Origin: Protula sp. h YS-2021
Lineage: Eukaryota > Annelida > Polychaeta > Sabellida > Serpulidae
Direction: 5' to 3'
Assembly: GCA_949752745.1 (NCBI GenBank)
Contig: OX457025.1
Span: forward strand, 51,915,098 to 51,979,097
Length of the DNA: 64,000 nt
The notes beneath the pieces were generated by a model. It had not been told where the DNA came from. It was given only the letters and a program-made list of their open reading frames with translations, and did not search any database. Position 1 is the first letter of the stretch. Each line of letters begins with the position of its first letter. Both the position numbers and the translations under genes were made by a program. Positions 23,951 through 35,280 of the stretch are shown one piece after another.

Positions 23951-25530
23951 CAATCCACGATTGTCTTGTTTTATTATTTTTTTTTGGTAGCCACTTTTTC
24001 AAAGGCTTTTTGATCGAAGTTCCTTTAAATTTTGCACGGTTGTTCACTAATCTGTCACTTTTGAAAGTTACTTTTTTGGGGATCCACCACAAATTGGCCA
24101 AATGGGTCGCATTTTTAATTATATGTCTCCCCCCACGGGAGACATATAAAGCGTTTTGTGTCTGTCTGTCCGTCTGTCCGCAGTGAGTTCTTATGAAATT
24201 AATGAGACAATTTTTCTCAAAACATACATACGTATTGGGGTACATGTCTAGATGATGCCCGTGTTATTTTTTTTTTTCGTGTCCTCAAAAATTCTATTTT
24301 TGGCAAATTTTTGAACATAGGGGGGGGGGGGGGGGGGGGAGTTTCGTGCATTTTTTTTCACTTTTGCAGGCTATATCTCCAAAACAGTTTGTTGGATTAG
24401 GCTGAAACGTGGCAAGAACAACACACATATAGTGCAAATGTTTACTGCGAAGTTTTTCGTCATTTCCGCTGAAAATGTATTTTTGGCGAATTTTTGAATT
24501 TGACCTTTTTTTGGCCATATTGTTGCGATATCTCCGAAACGGTTTGTTGGATTAGGCTGAAACGTGACAAGAACAACACACATATAGTGCAAATGTTTAC
24601 TGCGAAGTTTTTCTTCATTTCCGCCGAAAATGTATTTTTGGCGAATTTTTAAATTTTTCATTTTTAACTTTTTTGGCCATATTGTGGCGATATCTCCGAA
24701 ACGGTTTGTTGGATTAGGCTGAAACGTGGCAAGAAGAACTCACAAAAAGTGTAAATGTTTACTGCGAAGTTTTTTTTTATTTCCATGGAAAATGCATTTT
24801 TGGCGAATTTTTTAATTTTTGATTTTGAACTTTTTTGGCCATATTGTTGCGATATCTCCGAAACATTTTGTTGGATTAGGCTGAAACGTGGCAAGAAGAA
24901 CCCACATATAGTGCAAATGTTTACTGTGAAGTTTCCCTTCATTCCTTTTCTGTAAAAATGTATTTTTGGCGATTTTTTTCAATTTTTGGGGCTCGCCAAT
25001 GTTGTGTTTTAAGCAAGGATTTTTTCCACGTGACTGATTGGGGGGCGGGGGAGACATATCCGTTTTTGGTTTAACAAAAACACTGGCCAATCTAGTTTTT
25101 CGGTAGCAAATTTTCAAAGTGTTTTTTTTTTTCTCACAATTTGTATCGGATTTCTTTTCAATTTTGTGTGATTGTTTCCCAGATGCTTCCCTTCTGATTT
25201 TTTTTTTTTTTGGACGATCAGCTAAAAATTGGCTTAACAGGGCATTTTATTATTTTTTGGCAGTCGATTTTCAAAATGCATCTACTTGCGCGATCGGATT
25301 CCTTTCAAATTTTGTACGAATGTTTACTGAGTAGGCCTTTCTTGAAAATTTTTGGCGATGTGCCAGAAATTTGCAAAATGGGAGACATTTAAAAAATGTT
25401 TTGGTAGCCAATTTTCTAGAGGCTTATTAATGCACAATTTTGATCGGATTCTGCATAAATGTTCACTAGGCGCTTAGCTTTTAAAAAGATACTTTTGAAC
25501 GGCTATTGCCCAGATAGTTCTGATTGAACT
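23951..25530. repeat. Core repeats of Helentron-like family 4, split by family 5 element
   Basis: The flanks 23960-24120 and 25085-25530 carry the family-4 core (GATCGGATTCCTTTCAAATTT, GGCGATnnGCCA, TTGGCCAAATGGG, TTTTGGTAGCCAATTTTC) that is abundant at 49.3-51.4 kb. The family-5 element 24121-25084 sits between them. No family-4 ends are seen here. Confidence 0.6.
24121..25084 (+). mobile_element. Helentron-like element, family 5
   Basis: 5' end ATATGTCTCCCCCC; 3' end GGGGGAGACATATCC followed by a small hairpin (GTTTTTG/CAAAAAC) and ACT. The ends are thus subterminally inverted with a 3' hairpin. Next to the 5' end is a (TCTG/TCCG)n microsatellite (about 24158-24181). Inside are about four tandem core units of roughly 155 bp (CGATATCTCCGAAACGGTTT, GATTAGGCTGAAACGTGGCA, GTGCAAATGTTTACTGCGAA) at 24350-24960 and a G20 tract at 24320-24339. 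This layout matches non-autonomous Helentrons (HINE, 'pearl' type). There is no coding capacity. Confidence 0.7.
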
Positions 25531-27024
25531 TTTTAGCCCCAGCACCGTACACAAGCAGCGGCTAATATTTTAAGTAGCGGTAGCAGGCATTACTACCCAC
25601 CTGGCTATTACTTTTTTGGTGATTGACCAGAAATTTTGGCAAAAAAGTCAATAGGAACGTTCTGAAATTTTAGTAGAAGGTAGAGAACAGAAGTATCCAC
25701 CTAGCCATTTCTTGTTTTGGCGATTCGCCAGAAATTTGAGAAATTATTCGCAAAAAAAAAAAAAACAGTTTTTCTGGAGTTCGATAAGATTTAATTTAAG
25801 ATTTTTTATTTTTGGGGTTTCGCAAGTTTTTTGGCTAGTCAGTAAAAAAATAATAGCCAGGTTGGAAACAATGCCTGCTACTTTTACTTAAAATTTCAAG
25901 ACAGTAAGACTATTTTTCTGCAGTTAATTTAGATTTTGCTGATTTTTTTTTTTTTTTTAGGTTTTTCGTCAAAAATTTCGCTAGGTTTTGTCCAGTCACC
26001 AAAAATTGTAACAGCCTGTGAGGTAGTAAGGCCATCTATTTTCCTGGAGTTCGCTGAGATTTTACTGATTTTTTTTTTTTTCCAAAATTTCCCGCGAAAA
26101 AAAGCAATAGCTAGGTAGGTTGTAATTTTGTATAGAAATTTTAAATACAGCATTGGTAAAATAGTATTACTTTCTTGAAATTTTACTTAAAAGTAGCAAG
26201 TATTACTACATGCTTGGCTATTACTTTTTTTTTAATTGGCCAGAAACTGGGGCAAATGTTGGCGAAAAACTAAAAAAACAATCCCAATCGCCAAAAATTG
26301 GTGGAAATATTGGCCAAATACCAATATTGTGTAAAACATATCACCTAGGGTTTTCATGGAAATATTCTACAATTTTATTGGAAGGTAGGGTGCATAGGTC
26401 TCAAACTGTCTGTTATTTGGTTTGGCGATCTGCAAAAATTGGAGGAAATATTGGCCAAAAACCTATTTTCTGTAAAACGTATCTCCTGGGGCTTTCAGGG
26501 AAACATTCTACAACTTGGTGGAAGGTAGAGTGCATAGGTGGGTTATTTTTCAGTTTTGTAAAAAAAAAATGTGAAAGATACTGCGTTACTATTTATCGGA
26601 AGAAAACCAAATCATACAGGAAGAAAGTATACATAATGAAGTCGCGCAACGGGAGGTTATTTTTGGATTTTGTAAAAAGAGCGAAAATTTCGACGTTTTT
26701 ACGTTTTTGGACTTAGTCGTTTTTGTATCAGTTTTGTTCGCGCGCTATCTCTATAATTTTTTATCGGAAGCAAAGTTGTTCAACGGTAGGTTATTATCCC
26801 CCGTGTCAGGTTGGGATATTGGTATGAATGTGTCTGCCCGCACTTTTGTTCGCGCGATGTCTCCGAAGCATTTTATATCGTAGGCATAAAAAGACCATCA
26901 ATTGTAGATGTGCAGCGTCAGGTTATTTTTGAAAAATATTTAAAAAGGAAGAATTGGTGCAAAGTTGAAAAATGTGCTGTTATGAACTTTTCTTAAGGCA
27001 AAATGTAGCAGGCTTTGTATTGTT
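25531..27024. other. Decayed AT-rich tandem repeats, no gene
   Basis: Loosely repeated phrases (CACCTAGCCAT, TTTGGCGATTCGCCAGAAATTT, GCAAGTATTACTACATGCTTGG, GGAGGAAATATTGGCCAAA) suggest an old tandem repeat related to the Helentron-like cores. The frames at 26210-26716 have no domain. Confidence 0.45.
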
Positions 27025-27079
27025 TCAGTGAATATTTAATATATATTTTAAGTTAAAATGTATATTAAATATTCACTGA
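27025..27079. other. Perfect 19-bp AT-rich hairpin
   Basis: 27025-27043 (TCAGTGAATATTTAATATA) is the exact reverse complement of 27061-27079, with a 17-nt spacer. It may be a minute foldback element. Confidence 0.7.
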
Positions 27080-27288
27080 ATTTAACAGTATTGTATATTT
27101 ATTTTGGAATATCACATAATGAAGTTATTATTGTATTATACTTGGAATAGATTAACGCAACCAAATGTTTTCTTTATTACAGATTAAGTCTGCCTTTGAA
27201 AAAAAAAGCTATATGATTAGTAGATATAAGTTAACAGCATGGAGCATTTACTGGCTAACTCATAAAGACCAAGTAAACATTATATGTA

Positions 27289-28371
27289 TGTTGGGCACAA
27301 TTTTTAATTCTGCACAATTTATAAATTGTGCTGCACAGTTTTTAAATTTATAAACGGCCCGACCATTTAAAAATGGGTTACCCCTTTATAAATTGGCAAC
27401 CCATTTTTAAATCCAAATTACGGACAATTTTTATATTGTCCTGCACAATTTTTAAATATTTTATTTTTTCTGGCCCCCCTTTTTCTTTGGGTTTTTTGTT
27501 TTATATTTTGTCAACATTTTACTGCTTTCTTGTCTTTTATCTCGGTTCACAAGTATATTCATCTATTGTTGCAATTGCATTGCACAAAAACTGCTCCCGC
27601 ATTTGATGGATTAGAGTACTTAATAATCGTTGAGCATAATTTTTAAATCTGCACAATTTATAAATTGTGCTGCACAGATTTTAAATTTATAAACGTAAAA
27701 TAAAAGTAACAAGACTGATTTAGATAGCTTAGGTAATTTAAAAGCTGTTACCGGTGGCATAGTGCCGAGATTTCTTATTTCAGAGATGATATACCTTACA
27801 TAGACAGTATTTGTAAGAATACAATAAAAAGGAAATTGTAATTGTAGATGAAACGTTTGGCTTCTGTGTGGTTATGATTAAAGAAAAAAATAATCTCACA
27901 AATACGGGGATATTTTTTTATGATGTAGATCAATGCCAGTTCTAATTGCAATTGTATAATTAATAGTTAAAACATCAAACTTGCAATTACAAATTAGGCC
28001 AATCAATCAAAAGTCGGAGAAAATCTTTGAAAAGCAATTGCAGCACAGAACAACAGAAGAATACATAGAACTTGTGAACCACAGTACAAAAAAATCACGG
28101 AACAAAAATTGCAATTATAAAGTACATAAATGCAGTAAAATGTTGACAAAATATAATAAAAAAAACAAAAAACAAAAAAACTAAAAGAAAAATAAATAAA
28201 ATATTTAAAAATTGTGCAGGACAATTTAAAAATAATCCGCAATTTGGATTTAAAAACGAGCCGACCATTTAAAAATGGGTTGCCCATTTTTAAATGGTCG
28301 GACCGTTTATAAAATTAAAAACTGTGCAGCACAATTTATAAATTGTGCAGATTTAAAAATTGTGCCCAACA
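27289..28371. mobile_element. Foldback DNA element with very long inverted repeats
   Basis: Starts TGTTGGGCACAATTTTTAA and ends with the complement (TTGTGCCCAACA). The arms are similar for at least 250 bp and are themselves full of short palindromes such as GCACAATTTATAAATTGTGC. Direct TGTA (27285-27288 and 28372-28375) is a possible 4-bp target-site duplication. A third partial copy of the arm start lies at 27627-27698. There is no transposase. It belongs to no superfamily I can name with confidence. Confidence 0.8.
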
Positions 28372-29857
28372 TGTATATTACAAGGTGAAAGACCTAAATC
28401 TTGCCTATCGCAGTATAAAAGGTTTTAGCCATGCTGGAAAAAAATCCGATTTTTTTTTCAAAAAAAAAATCATGATTTTTTTTTTTATTTAAATCTGATT
28501 TTTTTTAATGTTTTTGATTTAAATCAAACTGAAAAAAAACCCGACAAAATATCCAAAGGCACCACGTTTTAACAGTTAATTGAAGACTCGTAACACTCTA
28601 TTGTACTACAAAAATATTTACATTTTACAAAATCTGTGACAACTGTCCTCAATTTTCAAATGTTCAGATAACTGTCTTCAAGTTAAATTCTTCATTTATT
28701 GAGCGATCGGTAGCAAAACGCCAGTTTCCAGTCTTTTCCACTCCGAGGTTTGTTCAACTAACAAGCAGTGATATGGGGGAGGGGGTTAAATAACCTCGCT
28801 CGACGCGTAACACTAATACTTTGTTTACAAGCACACGCGGTTGAGAGAAAGGCCGGAGTACGTTGGAGATATCGATGCTAACGGGAGTTTCTGAAGATTA
28901 GTTGTGCGATTACCTATCCACTACAGAGTACTTGCTCAAACAGTCATAAGACTATGAGACTGAAGGGTTTCTTTTCAAACACCACAGGCCGTTACCTGCT
29001 TAAAGCATGCTGCCCCCAACTAAACCTCTTCTGCCCACCTCGGAGGCTCATGTGCACTGATAAGCCTTGTTTAAACTAAGGCGCCTCCAAGTGCCTTTAG
29101 TGAACGATGTCCGGAAAAACGGCACTGGAAAGAATGGCACTGAAAAAATGGCACTTTTGAAACAACGGGAAAATGGCACCTTTGTTTCTAACATTTTCTA
29201 ATATTTTATTTACTTCACTTCATAATTTAGCAATAGAAAAGTCTTGCCTATTACATATTTAACATAAAATTGCAAATTAAATTTCACTTAATTTTCATTT
29301 ATCATTTATTTATTACAAGGTCCATAGTTTAAATAAAAATGTTCTCTTCACGTATACTGCCTACGATTTATATAATTTAAGTTTTCACTGAATTATTTCC
29401 ATTTTAACTGTTCACCATAAAATTTTAGCATTTCTGAGTAAAACATTGCGATATACATGCGCTTATATAAGCTGTATATCAAAGAAATGTCCAGAGTTAA
29501 GCGGAAAGGAACTCTGCGGATACGTCCGAGAAACGTTCAGGGTAAGGCTTAAGGACCATAATAGGAACCCCAGTGAGTAATACTACAGATAGGGATTAGG
29601 CATGCCACACAGTTAAAACAACACGTTACTCAGGCATCATGTGTAGCGAGATCAAGGGGTTGCATAATGCGCATTGTGGGGCAGTAATGATGGGGGTTTA
29701 GGAATTATGAAAGACATGGTCTACTCAATATACCCCTTGTGTCTTAGTGTGCACAGCGTTTTCACTGGCCACTAATCCGGAGCATCGTCTGTCACGTACT
29801 GTGCGGCAGCTTAAGATGTCGTTTGTCTTCTGTGGACACTTCGCGCTCCGGAGCGTG

Positions 29858-31581
29858 TATATGTTACAGGGAATCTGTGAAATTAGAGATTTCATGAAAT
29901 CCCTAGTGGATTCGTGTAATGACTTGCTCAATCAATTTGGATGTTTTTATTGAGAATTTTCATGTTTGCAATGTAGTATTTTACCGAAATTTATAGTAGA
30001 TTTTGAATTAATATGCTCAAAGCACTCGATTGCCAAACTATCATTCATGAGATACTTCAGTACTTCAGAATTTAGCGATATTTTTTTGCCCTCAGCCAAT
30101 ATTGGCTGAAGGCTATTGCTATGGCCGTGTCCGTCTGTCCGTCCGTCTATCCGTCCGTTAACACTTACCTTGTGAACACGCTCTAGCCTACAATTTTTTG
30201 CCAATCGCTTAGATATTTTAAATACAGCTTGTATATGGACCAATGAAGATTCCTATTGTTTTGGAGCCATATCCGACCAAGGACAGTGGCTCAGCTGGAC
30301 TTGTAAATTTTCTTATTTGTACCATTATCAAGTTTGCTTAACTTGTGGCTTGTGAACACTCTCTAGCCTACAGTTATTTACAAATTACTAAGATATTGCG
30401 GATATAGCTACTATATGGAGCAATGAAGATCCCTATTGTATATGAGTCATATCCGACCAAGGACAGTGGCTCAGCTGGACTTTGAAATTTACACATTTCT
30501 ACCAATGTCAGGTTTGGTGACATGTGGCTTGTGAACACTCGCTAGCCTACAGTTCTTTATCAATTACTAAGATATTTTAGATATAGCTAGTATATAGACT
30601 AATAAAAGTCCCTATTGTTTATGAGCTATATCCAACGAAGGACAGCGGCTCAGCTGGACTTCGAAATTTTCTTATTTGTACTATTATCAAGTTTGCTCAA
30701 CATGTGGCTTGTGAACACTCTCTAGCCTACAGTTCTTTACCAATTACTAGGATATTTCGGATATAGCTACTGTATGGAGATGAAGATTCCTTTTGTTAAT
30801 GAGCCATATCCGACCAAGAACAGTGGGCTCAGTTGGACTTGGAAATTTTTTATTTGTACCGTTATCAAGTTTGCTTCACATGTGGCTTGTAAACACTCTC
30901 TAGCCTACAAATCTTTACCAATTACTAAGATATTTCGGACATAGCTACTGTATGGAGCAATGAAGATCGCTATTGTATATGAGTCATATCCGACCAAGGA
31001 CAGTGGCTCAGCTGGACTTTAAAATTTTCTTATTTGTGCCATTATCAAGTTTGCTTGACATGTCACTTGTGAACACTCCCTAGCCTACAATTCTTTACCA
31101 ATCACTAAGATATTTCGGATGTAGCTACTATATGAAGCATTGAAGATCCCTATTGTTTTGGTGCCATATCCGACCAAGGACAGTGGCTCAGCTGGACTTC
31201 GAAATTTCATCGTAAACCACTGCCACCCTTTTTTTTCTTTTCGGTGCTAAGAATTGAAATGAGCCTATGACCGGCCTCAAACCTACTATTTTCCTTGTTT
31301 CGAATGTTCCGGCTGGCTGAGGGCTATGCATCTCTGATGCTTATGTTTATCCTATGTAACATATGTCACATTTCACGCCAAATTCTATTGTTTTGGATGG
31401 TAATGTTATAAATTCCAATTCCTTTAGATGTGAAAAGGGTTACACAGTTTTGAACAACCACTAAACAACCTTCCTGATAATTTTTCAAAATAGTTTTATA
31501 ATCAATATGAGCTTATTCATTACACGAATTCCCTAGGGGTTTCATGAAATCCCTAATTACACACATTCCCTGTAACATATA
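29858..31581. mobile_element. MITE-A copy 1, interrupted (level 3)
   Basis: Left end TATATGTTACAGGGAATCTG (29858) and right end CCCTGTAACATATA (31581), each followed inward by ATTTCATGAAAT...TTCGTGTAAT. The two halves (29858-30086 and 31346-31581) together match the intact 465-bp copy at 35281-35745 in reverse orientation. The gap falls in the T-run of GCGATATTTTTT/TTATCC. Confidence 0.9.
30087..31345 (+). mobile_element. Helentron-like element, family 1 (level 4)
   Basis: Inserted in a T-run of MITE-A, so both ends are exactly defined. 5' end GCCCTCAGCCAATATTGG. 3' end GGCTGAGGGC followed by the hairpin GCATCTCTGATGC and TTATG. A (GTCC)n microsatellite lies at about 30127-30158. Six tandem core units of about 180 bp follow (GTGGCTTGTGAACACTCTCT, ATATCCGACCAAGGACAGTG). 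Subterminal inverted repeats, a 3' hairpin, insertion at T-T and no target duplication match Helentron-type non-autonomous elements. Confidence 0.85.
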
Positions 31582-31619
31582 TAAATTGTGAACAGTGGTC
31601 AAGCATTTCAACTTGCAAA

Positions 31620-31949
31620 ATGGCATCAAAACGAAAACACAGTGATTACACAATGAACCTCAGGTTTAGAGTGTTAAAGCAAATAACGAGCGGCCCTAAA
31701 ACCAGAACTGAAATAATGACGGACTACGGGGTGCCTAAAAATACACTTGCTTCATGGATAAAGAATAAGGATAAAATAATCAATGGTATTGAAACCAGCC
31801 AATTTGAGCCTGCTCGAAATCGCGCAAGGCTTGAAGGTTCATTGTACTTTTTGTCCATTCGAAAATTTGACCCCCGGTTAATTGGTACCCTCGGTTAATT
31901 CGTACTTTTTCCCTTGGTCCCGAGGAGTACGAATTAACGAGGGCCCCTG
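31620..31949 (+). pseudogene. pogo/Tigger transposase N-terminus with 3' terminal repeat
   Basis: From ATG 31620, MASKRKHSDYTMNLRFRVLK leads into a CENP-B-type helix-turn-helix (TRTEIMTDYGVPKNTLASWI, about residues 35-55). After about 75 residues similarity ends and the frame enters the inverted-repeat end GAATTAACGAGGGCCCCTG (to 31949), followed by TA (31950-31951). The rest of the transposase, including the DDE catalytic domain, is deleted. The 5' inverted repeat is not found, and MITE-A ends 38 bp upstream. It is a non-functional internally deleted copy. A host-domesticated gene is unlikely at this size. Confidence 0.75.
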
Positions 31950-32339
31950 TATTACAAATTTCCATAGATAAAACGTCACGTAAAAATTCATCACGTGCTA
32001 ACGTAAATGTGTGTCGAGTTGTTTGTATAACTTTTGAAAATTGGTCATTAATATATGAAATGATTCTTTTTTTAACTGAAAATTCTATATTTTTTTCAGG
32101 GTTTAATATACACGTGACGGAAAATAAAAGTACCATTTTTCCAGTGCCATTTTCAGTGCCATTTTTTCCCACACCCCAGTGAACACAGTCTGAACGACAC
32201 ACATTTTAAATAGGAAAAAAAAAATAAAAAAAAAAATAAAAAAAATCGAAAATCGTGCTTTTTTACGCTGATTTAAATCACGATTTAAACCATGATTTAA
32301 ATCAACCGATTTAAATAATACCAGCCCTGGTTTTAGCTT

Positions 32340-32626
32340 GTAAAGAGCTATGATGTTATACGCGCTAGGTAATGCGCCAGTATGAGACCTCTTCAATGAA
32401 ATTGTTGAAATTAAATGCACGTCCTGTTACACTGGGGGTGGGAGGGAGGGGGGGGGGGGGGTCCTGCCTCACCAAGGCTCTAGTTTTGCCTCACCAAGGC
32501 TCTTTTTCTCAAACACGGAAGTAGGGGTGGGGGCGGGCTAATACAGCTGTTTGTAAACCACAATTTGTAAACGTGCAAGAAGTATTTTGCCTATCGATGC
32601 GTCCACGTCTTTAAAATATTTAAAAA
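32340..32626. other. G-rich spacer, no gene
   Basis: Contains a run of 14 G (32448-32461) and a short duplicated CTCACCAAGGCTCT phrase. Confidence 0.5.
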
Positions 32627-32628
32627 TA

Positions 32629-33470
32629 CAGATGAAATCACTTAATCGCATACCGGTTAAGCGCATAAATCGGTTAACTGCATATTATTCGCAAATCCCA
32701 AACCATTTCCAATGCTATCTTTTGGAAATTTAACCGGATAATTGCATACCGCTTAATCGCATAAACTCGCTAAACGCATAGCTTTTTCACGTTAAAATGG
32801 GAAGCACACCGGTTAATTGCATAATTCTGGTTGACTATCCAACAGTGCCACACTTAAAGCAAACTAAGGGAGTGAGCTGCTCCTCGTTTATTTATCTAAT
32901 GCATTGTTTTCTGTTTGCTTGACCCATTGTGTACATGTACCAACCTCATTCGCGGTTGTTAACAGTAAGTCTCGAACTCTGAATCACCGCACTCTCTCAG
33001 CTCTCACCAGATAATGATCTTTATCCTTAATCCCCGCACTGCCTTAGCTGACGCTAGATAATGGCCTGCAACTCCTAATCCCCACCCTGCCCGAGCTCTC
33101 ACATAATAATGGCCTGAAACCCTTAATCCCCACGTTGCCTCAGATAACCGTGAGCGCAAAGCCATCATTTAAGTACTCAACCAAGAAGAAATTTTACCAC
33201 TTATAGTTCGAAACTGTGTCGGTTATGGTTAATTCGTCAAAATGGTAGAAAGTGAATCAAAACGAAAAAATCTAAGTATCTCGGATAAAATACTAGTAAT
33301 AAAAGAACTGAATAACACAGTTTCTCAAATGCGGGGATGAGGAGGGGCGGGGGTGCACGTCTAATAATGAAAAAATAGGCACGGCAAGAGTACTCCGGAT
33401 AATCGCATATATCGGATAAACGCATGAAAGGGCTTGGCAAATTGGCTATGCGATTAACCGATTTCGTCTG
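32629..33470. mobile_element. pogo/Tigger-type non-autonomous element
   Basis: TA (32627-32628 and 33471-33472) flanks terminal repeats CAGATGAAATCACTTAATCG and, inverted on the right, CAGACGAAATCGGTTAATCG. Further TAATCGCATA phrases repeat inward on both sides. It contains the transposase remnant at 33242-33340. A shorter relative lies at 46988-47134. Confidence 0.85.
33242..33340 (+). pseudogene. Tigger-type transposase N-terminal remnant, 32 aa
   Basis: MVESESKRKNLSISDKILVI followed by KELNN matches the beginning of CENP-B/Tigger DNA-binding domains, then a TGA stop. Everything after the first helix is deleted. Confidence 0.6.
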
Positions 33471-33626
33471 TACTTAAAAAGTCACAGAAACTACAATTAA
33501 GCATAAATATATTGAATAACAATCAACATAGTATTATTTCACATCACCAAACGTACAATTAAGTTAAAGTTTATCCTATAACAATCATTACAGTTTCATA
33601 GTGACTGAAGTTTAAGTATATCACAC

Positions 33627-34239
33627 GGATTCCGGACAGAAGCCCCCGGGACCGAAACCCCCCCCCCCCCCCCGACCAAACCCCCCGGGACCGAACCCCC
33701 CGCGCGCACGTGATGAGGGGGGGGGGGGGTATGCGCGCGGGGGGTTTGGTCGGGGGAGGTTTAGTCCCGGTGTACCGATTTCAGATTACCCCCCTTAAAT
33801 GTTACCCCCCGGGAATCTGAAATCGATTTCAGATTCCTCCCCGGGAATCTGAAATCGATTTCAAGTTACCTCCCCGGGAATCTGAAATCGATTTCAGATT
33901 CCCCCCTCCGATTTCAAATTCCCCCCACCCCCAGCAGGGTTCATAGGCCACCTGGAAAACCTGGAATTTTTTCAATACCTGGAAAAATCATGGAATTTAA
34001 AAAAAGGCAAAAAATCATGGAAAAATCATGGAAAACGAAAATGGGTAATCATTTTTCAATTTCCAAGAAAACTGTCATTTTTTAGAACGCTGCAAATCCG
34101 GTGAGAAAATTGTTTGCAAATGGGTGGTGGGGGGGGGGGGGGAGTGTCAAGCCAAAAGCACATATTTACTCGATAAGCCTCTTATAGCTCATTTTGTATT
34201 TTACAGAATAAAAAATGGGTTGAAACTGTTTTTTCGTTC

Positions 34240-34277
<38 letters not shown>

Positions 34278-35087
34278 GAAAACCTCACAAAAACAATACC
34301 TGGAAAAAAATTTGAGATCCTGGAAAAATCATGGAATTTGATTTTGAAACTCGACTATGAACCCTGCCCCAGGCATACCTAGAATTTTTTAAATTTACAT
34401 CTCTCAATGTATAAACAGACTTGTAGTGCCATGGCTGTCATCGAAGCACTAAGCACTAATCCTCGATGCTCCGATGACTGCTTCCATGTGCGTTTTGTGG
34501 GACTGGCTTGTGTTTTGGTCTTTAATGACACTACTACTCCGACTCCGTCTTCCTGTGCCCTCTTGTACACATCAAGCATTGTTTTATTGTTAACCTGTAT
34601 CTAGTGGATTATCCTCCTGTAGACAAGTGTCCAGGCCTGTCTGACTGAGATGAATATAAATAAGGAGCACTCTTTCCAAAATAAAAATTGCGATCAGAGA
34701 ACAGCAAATGAAAAAAAAAAAAATTCTAGACAAAAGTTATATGAATAATGATAATAGCTAGATATGGAAAACTGAAAGATGGAAAAGACTGGTGATAGTA
34801 TTAATGTTTTCAAGCTGTAGTATATACAACGTATCATTGCATAAATGTAGACATTTTCATAGTTCGGCAGAAAAAAAACTTGATAAAACTTTATTTTTTG
34901 TTTTATTTCTGTCTGTTTTTAATTTTTAGAGGGGGGAATTTGAAATCGGAGGGGGGAATCTGAAATCGATTTCGAGTTACCGCCCCGGGAACCTAAAATC
35001 GATTTCAGATTCCCGGGGGGGGGGGGGGGAATCTGAAATTGGGGGTAATCTGAAATCGTTACACCGGGGGATTCTGTCCTAGATCCA
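33627..35087. mobile_element. hAT-like element built from short palindromes
   Basis: A perfect 8-bp duplication TATCACAC (33619-33626 and 35088-35095) flanks inverted ends containing GGACAGAA-CCCCCGG. Inside each end are tandem, self-complementary units: a 26-bp perfect palindrome centred on ATCGAT (33812-33837, repeated at 33877-33902, with variants between and at 34955-35014). The units are joined by C- or G-runs. The centre is occupied by another MITE (33935-34366). A minus-strand frame (34379-34579, including TKTQASPTKRTWKQ) looks unlike its low-complexity surroundings, but I do not recognise it. Confidence 0.75.
33935..34366. mobile_element. hAT-type MITE (CAGGGTTC ends) nested in the palindrome element
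   Basis: 12-bp inverted ends CAGGGTTCATAG/CTATGAACCCTG enclose repeated ACCTGGAAAA and ATCATGGAA phrases. It has an (AT)n run (about 34243-34273) and a G14 tract (34129-34142). The flanks share CCCCAG, a possible eroded target duplication. The 'ctggaaaa...catggaa' style is that of a widespread animal hAT family. Confidence 0.8.
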
Positions 35088-35280
35088 TATCACACAGTAG
35101 TCATTACAGTTTTATTCTAACTAAGAACAATTGCAGAGTCTCTCCATTATAACACCACAAACAAAACGCCTTCACACGTATTATAAAAAGCTTTAAATCT
35201 TTAATTGTACTTAGGAAACATAATGCTGCTGCCGCTAAAGGAACAGTTCACAATAAAATGTCAAGTGATAACTTGACATA

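Larger units (their letters stand above)
29106..32177. mobile_element. Inner hAT-like element (level 2)
   Basis: Flanked by AGTGAAC at 29099-29105 and 32178-32184. The ends are imperfect inverted repeats (17 of 22 positions by hand) containing AAAAACGGCACTG on the left and AAAAAATGGCACTG on the right, read inward. The body contains the interrupted MITE-A and a Tigger fragment. Confidence 0.6.
28430..32329. mobile_element. Outer hAT-like element (level 1 of a four-level nest)
   Basis: A perfect 8-bp duplication GTTTTAGC at 28422-28429 and 32330-32337 flanks the segment. Terminal sequences are CATGCTGGAAAAAAATCC on the left and, inverted on the right, CAGGGCTGGTATTATTTAAA. Both ends then run into TTGATTTAAATCA-type palindromic sequence (28500-28535 and 32265-32310). 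Eight-base duplications and CAG...CTGG ends fit hAT. It has no transposase of its own. Most of its 3.9 kb consists of later insertions. Confidence 0.8.

Noticed and set aside
24350..25000. Regular ~155-bp repeats as a CRISPR-like array
   Set aside because: Units are contiguous without unique spacers and sit in an animal transposon.
26210..26716. 168-codon + strand ORF
   Set aside because: Composed of decayed repeat phrases (two similar YLGFSxKxST segments), with no domain and no splice context.
33242..33247. AAAATGGTAGAA as the H2A.Z start exon
   Set aside because: The ATG continues into a recognisable Tigger-type N-terminus within an element bounded by TA and inverted repeats, and the donor is weak.
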